Positions 57,962-64,000 of a stretch of 64,000 nt of DNA are shown here, piece after piece; positions within the stretch are counted from its first letter, which is position 1; each line of letters starts with the position of its first letter. The stretch lies in assembly GCF_006175985.1 (NCBI RefSeq), contig NZ_SRSH01000015.1, forward strand, positions 1 through 64,000. Direction: 5' to 3'. Source of the DNA: Methylotetracoccus oryzae. GTDB lineage: Bacteria > Pseudomonadota > Gammaproteobacteria > Methylococcales > Methylococcaceae. The translations under genes and the position numbers were made by a program. The notes beneath the pieces are model-generated. The model saw only the letters and a program-made list of their open reading frames with translations. It ran no database searches and was not told the origin of the DNA.

Positions 57962-58858
57962 TTACAAGCATCTGACGTCCACCGCGCTCAGCAGCGGTGC
58001 GACCTGTTCCGGACCGATCATCGCAACGTCGTGCTGCAGGGCATTGGCGGCGCCCGCCGCCGATGCATAGCGCAGCCGCTCGGCGACGGAAAGCCCGCTG
58101 AGCCACCCATGTGCCAAACCGCCCAGATAACAGTCCCCCGAGCCGATGGGATTGACCTGGCGAATGGCCGGGGGATGCACCTGCCAGCGTCCTTCGCCGC
58201 TTATCGTGACCTCGACGGGGGCGGCGCCATCGGTGATGTGCAGTTCCCGGACCCGGTGCCAACTGTCGCTGTGGTCCAGTTCGTCGCGATTCGGCTTGGC
58301 GAGCGTGGGTGGGCTCTCTCCCTTCAGTGCGCGGTCCACCGCGGGACCGTGAGCGTCGAGCCAGCAGGGCACCGAGCAGGGCCGGCACTGTCGCAAGAGG
58401 TCCGCGTAAAGATCGTCCGCTAACGGATGGGGTACCGAACCGCTCATGATGACCAGCCGAACCGATGAGGCCAAGTCGGCGACTCGTGCCCACAGCGCTT
58501 GACATTCGTCCTGCGTGACGGGAAATCCGGTCGGCAGCACGGTGGTCGGATGCTCGTCGGCGCGGCTGGAGGCCATGAAGCCGACCCTCAGCGGGGCCTT
58601 GGTCTCGAGACAGGCGTCGCGTATGCCCTCGGCCTTGACCAGTTCGCGGAGCCAGGCGCCGCTGTGACCGCCGGCGAACCCGGTCAGGACCACGGAATAC
58701 CCGTGTCGCGCGAGGAAGCGTGCGACGTTGACGCCCTTGCCCTCGGCCAGCATCGCCAGGGCCGGCACCCGGTTGATGGCACCCGGAGTGAACGCTCCGG
58801 CATGGACCAGATTCAACAAGGGATTCGGATTGACGATCAAGACATCGCTACGTTTCAT
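57962..58858 (-). CDS. PfkB-family sugar kinase, 1-phosphofructokinase-like
   Basis: This 298-residue ribokinase-family protein opens with VLIVNPNPLLNLVH and has the GKGVNVARFLARHG sugar-binding segment typical of the FruK/LacC branch. The C-terminal catalytic motif is NPIGSGDCYLGGL with the conserved Asp base. It likely phosphorylates a hexose or hexose phosphate; the exact sugar is not evident. It converges on hslO with a 9-base gap. Confidence 0.85.
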   Translation of the reverse strand: MKRSDVLIVNPNPLLNLVHAGAFTPGAINRVPALAMLAEGKGVNVARFLARHGYSVVLTGFAGGHSGAWLRELVKAEGIRDACLETKAPLRVGFMASSRADEHPTTVLPTGFPVTQDECQALWARVADLASSVRLVIMSGSVPHPLADDLYADLLRQCRPCSVPCWLDAHGPAVDRALKGESPPTLAKPNRDELDHSDSWHRVRELHITDGAAPVEVTISGEGRWQVHPPAIRQVNPIGSGDCYLGGLAHGWLSGLSVAERLRYASAAGAANALQHDVAMIGPEQVAPLLSAVDVRCL

Positions 58859-59181
58859 CGATACGAGTGAGTCGTCCGGTCTTTGCGCGCGTATCGTCGC
58901 ATGCTTCTATCGTCGTGTCTCGTTGCGGGCCTCGCCGGGAGGCCCGCGTCCTGCGTCCTGCGCGATGCGATCCGGTGCCCCTCAGCGCCGTCCGGTACTG
59001 ATCGCCGAGGGCTGGCCCTCGTCGCTCGGCATCGGCAGTAGCGATAAGGTGCCCCAGACCAGCGAGATCAGCATCAGCGCACATACGGCTTTTTCCCTTC
59101 GGTAGGCTTTTCGTATGTCGTTGTGGAGTCGCGGCGCACCGGCAGCGGATTCTGCCTCGTGCCAGCGATCGAGAGCCAAGG
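58859..59181. other. Spacer with possible small ORF
   Basis: About 320 bases between the PfkB gene and the AAA+ gene. It includes the candidate 65-residue membrane ORF at 58982-59179. Nothing else was recognised. Confidence 0.4.
58982..59179 (-). CDS. Possible small membrane protein
   Basis: This 65-residue frame starts with TTG 2 bases after the stop of the AAA+ gene, with AGGGG about 9 bases upstream inside that gene. It has one hydrophobic helix (AVCALMLISLVWGTLSLLP). The coupling suggests a real gene, but no family is recognised. Confidence 0.4.
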   Translation of the reverse strand: MALDRWHEAESAAGAPRLHNDIRKAYRREKAVCALMLISLVWGTLSLLPMPSDEGQPSAISTGRR

Positions 59182-60414
59182 CTATTGCCCCTGTGGCAGC
59201 TGAACCCCGTCCGACGATGGTCCGCGAAGCGGGGACCAGGGCGGTTGCGCTCCCCGGGGGACGCTACGCAAGGGGCTGGCCGGGCGAGCCAGACCGAGAT
59301 CCTCGGTATGCAGCAGATAGTCGTCACTCATCAACATTGCCCGCCGGATGCGCGCTTGCAGTTCACGCACGTTGCCCGGCCAGTGGTAGCTCAGCATCGC
59401 CTCGATCGCGGGCCGGGAAAGCCGGGTCACGTGCCGGTTTAGCGCCCAGTTGGCCTTGATGAAGTGTTCCGCGAGCAACATCAGGTCATCACCGCGCTGG
59501 CGCAGCGGCGGTATCTGGAGGTGCAGTTCGCTCAGCCGGTGCAACAGGTCGGCCCGGAATCGGCCCTCCTCAGCGGCGCGCTGAAGGTCCATGTGCGTGA
59601 TTGCGATCAGCTGAGTGTGATCCTGGTGAGTATCCAACCAGCGCAGCAGGACGCGTTGAGCGGACTTGGACAGATCGCCGATTTCGTCCAGCACGAGCGT
59701 GCCGCCGGCGGGCGTTGTCAGCCGAAAAGCGGCTTCAGTCCGGAATTCGAGATCTTCCCGACGTTCTTCCGGCAGGTCGGGGTCGCAGGGGAGCAGGCAT
59801 CCGGGCAGCGTCACGCAATTGATCACCCGCAACGCTTCATGGCAGCGCCGTGAGCGCTGATGGATGACGGAAGCGGCCAGACTTTTGCCCGCGCCGACCT
59901 CGCCGGAAATCAGGATCGGCAGACCGGCATTCGCACTCTGAGTCAACTGTGCGTCCAGCTGTCGCATTGCCGGACTCTCGCCTGAAATCCACCCCGCGTT
60001 CGCTGGACATTTGTTTCCCAGCCTCAACTCCGCCATGTCGCTGGCGGCTTCGAGTAGCGTCGCGAATTGGGCTGGCTCCAGGGGGGCGGCCTGATAGGCG
60101 AAGAACCGGTTGGATACCAAATCGGCAAGCCTTGGGTCGCGCAGCTGGTGCTTCGGGATCACGGCCAGCCATTGAATGGTGTTGTTGGTCCGCAGAATTT
60201 CTTCGTGCCATCCGGCGATGGTCCCGGAGCTCCCCGCGGAACGGAAGTCGAAAACGCCGACCCTGAACGAACCCAGGCCGATGAGTCGTTGCGTCTCCTG
60301 GGGAGTGTGCGCGTGCTGCCACTGCCAGTGGCCGAGGTCCGGAAGGCTTGGACGAGTGTTGCGTTCCGGGGCTTCGGAAATAACCAGAACGCCTGATGGA
60401 TTCTTGGTTTTCAT
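59182..60414 (-). CDS. AAA+ regulator of bEBP type lacking GAFTGA and HTH
   Basis: This 410-residue protein has an N-terminal receiver-like segment (VLVISEAPERN, about 1-125, no intact Asp pocket) and a sigma-54-interaction-type AAA+ domain. Walker A is GEVGAGKS (about 170), Walker B LVLDEIGDL (about 238), and WPGNVRELQARIRRAML is the sensor II region. The GAFTGA loop between them is replaced by ERREDLEFRTEAAF. No Fis-type HTH follows; the C-terminus is low-complexity (PPWSPLRGP). VpsR-like regulators also lack the sigma-54 contact. A long upstream extension to 60675 has no start support. It is followed by a coupled small ORF. Confidence 0.85.
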   Translation of the reverse strand: MKTKNPSGVLVISEAPERNTRPSLPDLGHWQWQHAHTPQETQRLIGLGSFRVGVFDFRSAGSSGTIAGWHEEILRTNNTIQWLAVIPKHQLRDPRLADLVSNRFFAYQAAPLEPAQFATLLEAASDMAELRLGNKCPANAGWISGESPAMRQLDAQLTQSANAGLPILISGEVGAGKSLAASVIHQRSRRCHEALRVINCVTLPGCLLPCDPDLPEERREDLEFRTEAAFRLTTPAGGTLVLDEIGDLSKSAQRVLLRWLDTHQDHTQLIAITHMDLQRAAEEGRFRADLLHRLSELHLQIPPLRQRGDDLMLLAEHFIKANWALNRHVTRLSRPAIEAMLSYHWPGNVRELQARIRRAMLMSDDYLLHTEDLGLARPASPLRSVPRGAQPPWSPLRGPSSDGVQLPQGQ

Positions 60415-60481
60415 GGGTTGTAGATGGCTTGGTTTAGTCCGTTTGTTGGGGCTTGGGGCGGAGTCTGTGTTGTCAGCCCGG

Positions 60482-61351
60482 TCATGCGGCAAGGCCGAGG
60501 TCGGCGGCCTGTATCCAGGGTGTGCGTGTGACCAGCATCGCCCGCTCGATTCGGTTCCGCAGTTCCCTGACGTTGCCAGGCCAGGTATGTCGGAGCATGG
60601 CCCGGAAAGCGGCGTCCGAGAACTCCGCGATCTGGCCATGCAAGGGAGCCAGCCGGTCTTTGAAGAGCGCCGCAAGCGGCTTCAGGTCATCCGGCCGCTC
60701 GCGCAGGCTGGGCATCTCGAGTTGCCCGCGGCTCAGGCCGCAGAGAAGATCGGAGCGGAAGCGACCTTCGACGACCGCGCGCCGCAGATCCATGTGAGAC
60801 AGGGCGATCACGTTGACCGGCCCCGACTGACTCATCAGCAACCGGGCGAGCGTCGTCTGTGCTGCGAACGGCAGGTCACCCACCTCATCGAGGATTAGTG
60901 TCCCGGCAGTGACGAGGTGCCCGAAACGCGCCGCGATCGCCGGGTCCGCGGCCCGATTCGGGAGATCGGCTTCCGTCCCGGTAGCCAGGCAATCCGGAAA
61001 CGCGACGGATCGCATCACGCAGAGGCTTCCGGTACTCCGCGAAGAAATCTGGTGGAGCGCTCTTGCGAGCGCGCTCTTGCCGCTGCCGACCTTGCCGGTG
61101 ATCAGGATCGGATGACCGGCCTCTGCGAGTGAAAGCGCTTTGGAGTAAAGCGCTTGCATCGGCGCAGAGTCGCCGATCAGGTCGGGGAACTGCAGCAAGG
61201 GCGCGGTGCGGGTGAACGCCGAGCCGGCACCAGCGCGCAGCCAGTGGACGGATGAATGGCCTTCGCTCGTCGATCCTGTGGCGGTACGGGTTCGCGCGCC
61301 GAGGGAGTCGACAGAAGGCTCGTGGCGGGAAGCGATACTTTGGTCACGCAT
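60482..61351 (-). CDS. Second GAFTGA-less AAA+ protein of bEBP type
   Basis: This 289-residue AAA+ domain protein is homologous to the next gene, with Walker A GKVGSGKSALARALHQ, Walker B LILDEVGDLPFAAQ, the shared SHMDLRRAVVEGRFRSDLL and the C-terminal WPGNVRELRNRIERAML. It has no receiver, no GAFTGA loop and no HTH, ending 10 residues after the AAA+ lid (ADLGLAA). The start is uncertain: the ATG at 61351 lacks a good ribosome site, and a TTG at 61393 is an alternative. The tandem pair may form hetero-oligomers. Confidence 0.8.
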   Translation of the reverse strand: MRDQSIASRHEPSVDSLGARTRTATGSTSEGHSSVHWLRAGAGSAFTRTAPLLQFPDLIGDSAPMQALYSKALSLAEAGHPILITGKVGSGKSALARALHQISSRSTGSLCVMRSVAFPDCLATGTEADLPNRAADPAIAARFGHLVTAGTLILDEVGDLPFAAQTTLARLLMSQSGPVNVIALSHMDLRRAVVEGRFRSDLLCGLSRGQLEMPSLRERPDDLKPLAALFKDRLAPLHGQIAEFSDAAFRAMLRHTWPGNVRELRNRIERAMLVTRTPWIQAADLGLAA

Positions 61352-61641
61352 GTTGGTCAAGAAGAAAGAAAGGGGGTGGTCTGGAATAGCCAAAAAGACA
61401 TAAGCAAGCGCTGGACCACATAAGAAAACCTGTGAAATTCATGGAGATGGAATTAAGTCGCGCCGACGGCGGCGGGCCTTGGCAAAAAATTTGACAGCCC
61501 CCGGAGGCCGGAGAGCGACGGCGCAGTAGCGGCCGTATCGCACGCCGATTTCGATGGACGCGTCAGGCTCCAGCTGGACGACGCATCTGGGCCTCTCTAC
61601 CATGCCAGGACAAGGGCGATGATGCTGTTGCGTGGAGAGTC

Positions 61642-62505
61642 ATGACGAATCAAGACCGGACATTGCGCTGTGTCGTAACGGGAGGAACTGCGGGGATCGG
61701 GCTGATGACGGCGAGAGGGCTCGCGAGCCGCGGTGCCTCCGTGTTGCTGATCGGCCGCGACGTCGAGCGCGGACAAGCCGCCTGCGCTGCAATCAACGAA
61801 CACTGCGGTGAGCCGCGGGCGACTTTCGAGCCCGGCGATCTATCGGACCTGAGGCAGGTCAGGGCGGTCTCGCGGGCTATCGCCGCGCGCTGGCCGTGCG
61901 TCGATGTGCTGGTGAACAACGCCGGCGCGATGTTCGGAACGCGGCAGCAGACCGAGCAGGGTCTGGAGATGACCTTCGCGTTGAATCATCTGAGCTATTT
62001 CACGCTGAGTCTGTTGTTGCTGCCGATGCTACGATCGGCGCCGGCGGGGTCGCGTATCGTGAACGTCGCGTCGGAGGCGCACAAGGCCGGGCGGCTCGAC
62101 TTCGAGGATCTGCAGTCGGTGCGGCGCTATAGCGGCTGGCGTGCGTACTGCGCGAGCAAGCTGGCCAATCTGCTGTTCACCCAGGAACTGGCGCGGCGGC
62201 TGGACCCTGCGGCGGTCACGGTGAATGCTGTACATCCCGGTTTCGTGGCGACCGATATCGGGATTCGGCACCGGCTCCTGCCTCCGTTCCTGTGGCGAGT
62301 CGCCACCCGGTTCGCCCTTTCGCCGGAACGAGGCGCCCGCACGTCCATCCATGTTGCCTGCGCGCCGGAGTTGAGCCAGCGTCATGGCGAGTACTTCATT
62401 CGCGAGCGTCCGGCGTCCATGGCTTCCGCAGCCAAGGACAGTCAGGGGGCCCGAATGTTGTGGGACGAAAGCCTGCGGCTGGCAGAACTTGCGTGGCCGA
62501 TCTAG
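61642..62505 (+). CDS. Short-chain dehydrogenase, retinol-dehydrogenase-like
   Basis: This 287-residue SDR has the NAD(P)-binding TGGTAGIG (13-20), NNAG, the catalytic Ser region VNVASEAH, and Tyr169-x-x-x-Lys173 in YCASK. Sequence features such as RDVERGQAA and VHPGFVATDIG follow the atypical/retinol-dehydrogenase-like branch, which oxidises or reduces hydrophobic alcohols. The substrate is unknown. The DUF6868-like gene follows 22 bases downstream. Confidence 0.92.
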   Translation: MTNQDRTLRCVVTGGTAGIGLMTARGLASRGASVLLIGRDVERGQAACAAINEHCGEPRATFEPGDLSDLRQVRAVSRAIAARWPCVDVLVNNAGAMFGTRQQTEQGLEMTFALNHLSYFTLSLLLLPMLRSAPAGSRIVNVASEAHKAGRLDFEDLQSVRRYSGWRAYCASKLANLLFTQELARRLDPAAVTVNAVHPGFVATDIGIRHRLLPPFLWRVATRFALSPERGARTSIHVACAPELSQRHGEYFIRERPASMASAAKDSQGARMLWDESLRLAELAWPI

Positions 62506-62527
62506 ATCGAGCGGGGAGCAAAGACCG

Positions 62528-62779
62528 ATGACCGGGAGCGAACTGGAACGCTGGCTACTGTGGAGTCTGGGCCTCAACTACACCGTGCTGCTGGTGTGGT
62601 TCGTCATATTCGCCTCCGCCCACGAGCCGCTCTATCGGCTGCATGGCCGGTGGTTCCGGCTAGCCCCCGAAGCCTTCGATGCGATTCACTACGCCGCCAT
62701 GGCGGCTTACAAGATCGCGATCATCGTGCTGAATCTGGTGCCCTATCTGGCACTGTTGGCGATGCGCCACGTGTCGTGA
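62528..62779 (+). CDS. DUF6868-like small membrane protein
   Basis: This 83-residue protein has two transmembrane segments. The loop PLYRLHGRWFRLAPEAFDAIHYAAMAAYK and the end IVLNLVPYLALLAMR match the DUF6868 pattern. Function is unknown. GGGGAG lies upstream of the ATG. Its 3' end overlaps the convergent hydrolase gene by 59 bases. Confidence 0.75.
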   Translation: MTGSELERWLLWSLGLNYTVLLVWFVIFASAHEPLYRLHGRWFRLAPEAFDAIHYAAMAAYKIAIIVLNLVPYLALLAMRHVS

Positions 62780-63473
62780 CTCCGCCGACCTCCGGCTGTC
62801 GTCGGGTCCACTCCAGGATCATGCCGAGGATTTCGCTCCAGACCGCTGTCTGGCTGCGGTTGAGGGCAGTGGGTACCTTGAACGAATGATCCCCCTGGTG
62901 AATCACGCGGACTGTTGCGGACGATCCCAGTTTTCCGAGTTCGGCCCGCAACAGATCCAGGTCGCACAACGGATCTCGGGTTCCGGCGACGAACAGGGCC
63001 GGGCAGCGGATCTCGGGCCAGTGCCCGGTGCGCAAGCGCTGGGGCCGTCCGGCGGGGTGTAGCGGATAGCCGAGGAACACCAGCCCGTCGCAGACGCCGT
63101 CCTGAACTGCCATGAGCGATGCGATCCGCCCGCCCATGCTCTTGCCGCCGATGAACAGACGTTGTGGCGCCAGCGCCTCATCGTTGCGCACGGCATCGAT
63201 AACGGCCTGCCAGGTCTGTTGCAGCACCGCCGGGCGGTCGGGTGCCTTGCTACCCGATTCCTTGTAAGGGAAGTTGAATCTGACGGACAGCAGCCCTGCG
63301 TCGGCCAGCCCCTGCTGGATGAAGCCGATGAAGGGATGCGTCATGTCATTTCCGGCGCCATGGGCCAGGACCACGCCGGTCCCGTTCGTCCACGGCCCGG
63401 GAACCGCCCACTCCGAAGCAACCTCGATCCCGGGAGCGACGGCAATCCGCCGGGCCAGCAGACGCACGGTCAT
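62721..63473 (-). CDS. Alpha/beta-hydrolase family protein
   Basis: This 250-residue hydrolase has the oxyanion segment VVLAHGAGNDM, the nucleophile elbow IGGKSMGGRIA (Ser112), a candidate acid in GTRDPLCD, and His in QGDHSFKVP. The GKSMGG elbow is typical of the KANL3/Tex30-like hydrolase branch. The substrate is unknown. The C-terminal residues overlap the DUF6868-like gene on the other strand. Confidence 0.88.
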   Translation of the reverse strand: MTVRLLARRIAVAPGIEVASEWAVPGPWTNGTGVVLAHGAGNDMTHPFIGFIQQGLADAGLLSVRFNFPYKESGSKAPDRPAVLQQTWQAVIDAVRNDEALAPQRLFIGGKSMGGRIASLMAVQDGVCDGLVFLGYPLHPAGRPQRLRTGHWPEIRCPALFVAGTRDPLCDLDLLRAELGKLGSSATVRVIHQGDHSFKVPTALNRSQTAVWSEILGMILEWTRRQPEVGGVTTRGASPTVPDRAPDSAR

Positions 63474-63507
63474 CGCTCGCCCGGGTGTGAGACCCTCTCG
63501 CCGAAGC

Positions 63508-64000
63508 TCAACAGGACGACAGCGTGTCGTGTCCGCGGAACAGTGCCAACGGGTTCGGCCAGTGCCGTTCGGCCGCTCCTACCGGCTGCCGCCTCGCGGT
63601 ACGGGTCTTCTGCAGAATCTCCCGCTCGGCTTCGACCCAGTCGATGAAGTCGTAACCGGGCGCAAACCCGCGCTTCTCGGCGCGAAAGTAAGCGGCCTCG
63701 GCAATCATGGCCTGCACGGTTTCGGGTTTCACCGCCGGTCGCTGGGGCAGTTGCGGCAAGCCATAGCGGATCAGATCCCATAAACCGAAACCCGGCACCT
63801 GCGCCAGCCCGATGGATTTCGGTTCCACGTCCGTGAATGTCCGGAAGAACCGGTCCCAGAGCGAAAACACGGCGCCGTAGTTGTTGTCGTGCTCCGCGCG
63901 CCGGGTGGAGTGATGGGCCCGATGAATCCGCGGCACGACGAAGAGCCGCCCCAGCAAACCCTCGCCCGGAAAGGTGATGTTCGCGTGGTGGAACATCACG
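63508..64000 (-). CDS. Sterol desaturase family protein (5' truncated by window edge)
   Basis: The visible C-terminal part (at least 163 residues) carries the di-iron clusters FHHAN and HRAHHS and the conserved NYGAVFSLWDRFFRTF, followed by a long tail not found in the 7.4 kb paralogue. The start lies beyond position 64000. It shares the LIRYGLPQ type segment with that paralogue. It is a membrane-bound lipid hydroxylase or desaturase; substrate unknown. Confidence 0.85.
   Translation of the reverse strand, partial: VMFHHANITFPGEGLLGRLFVVPRIHRAHHSTRRAEHDNNYGAVFSLWDRFFRTFTDVEPKSIGLAQVPGFGLWDLIRYGLPQLPQRPAVKPETVQAMIAEAAYFRAEKRGFAPGYDFIDWVEAEREILQKTRTARRQPVGAAERHWPNPLALFRGHDTLSSC

Noticed and set aside
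61480-61641. Possible sigma-54 (-24/-12) promoter near TTGGCAAAAAATTTGACAG
   Set aside because: The GG is followed 10 bases later by GA, not the required GC, so the match fails.

Overview
The window is high-GC, densely coded bacterial chromosome. Its housekeeping clusters are typical of Gammaproteobacteria: yicC-gmk beside a RegA/RegB two-component pair, rph near rdgB, ilvA divergent from rpiA, hslO, msrA, and oxyR beside a Prx5 peroxiredoxin and glutathione reductase. The RegB/RegA pair, a BLUF photosensor, a di-haem cytochrome lipoprotein and very large PAS-rich kinases suggest a redox-versatile environmental species. Relatives of purple sulfur bacteria or methanotrophs are plausible, but genus cannot be settled from this sequence. 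No rRNA, tRNA or CRISPR array was found.

Layout. 0.7-3.7 kb: peroxide defence (OxyR, Prx5, Gor). 4-7 kb: a multi-PAS hybrid kinase. 7.4-17.3 kb: envelope and stress genes (sterol-desaturase-like protein, BLUF protein, di-haem cytochrome, small secreted proteins, a VWA-OmpA lipoprotein, a PepSY-like protein, a phospholipase D/cardiolipin synthase lipoprotein). 17.5-26.1 kb: a looser accessory stretch with a GST, small envelope proteins, VOC and ICMT-like proteins, a MoaD-like/BNR-repeat pair, three copies of a dispersed intergenic repeat, a frameshifted methyltransferase and a decayed IS110-type transposase. 26.3-36.6 kb: two related giant signalling proteins, the second a 2395-residue CheB-CheR-PAS-kinase-REC-Hpt fusion. 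37-42.7 kb: an EVE protein, then a CobW-type GTPase with two exported amidohydrolases, ending beside a relic of a second EVE gene. 42.7-53.1 kb: ilvA, rpiA, a stand-alone ATP synthase epsilon-like gene coupled to a cytidylate-kinase-like gene, a Crp/Fnr regulator, rdgB, rph, a penicillin-acylase-family protein, yicC and gmk. 53.1-64 kb: RegA/RegB, an orphan plus-strand unit with a strong terminator, an M48-like lipoprotein with an altered zinc motif, msrA, hslO, a PfkB kinase, two tandem AAA+ regulators lacking the sigma-54 contact loop, an SDR, a DUF6868-like protein, a hydrolase and the 3' part of a second sterol-desaturase-like gene.

How the parts fit. Redox and stress sensing is the recurring theme: OxyR, RegB, Hsp33, MsrA, Prx5, Gor and a Crp/Fnr protein all act on peroxide, thiol or respiratory state. 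The large PAS kinases and the BLUF protein add further sensory inputs. The items most worth a second look are the GAFTGA-less AAA+ pair, the kinase/epsilon-subunit coupling, the MoaD-like/BNR pair, the A8 slippage site in the PepSY-like gene, the EVE relic bordering the amidohydrolase block, and the orphan 26-codon transcription unit.
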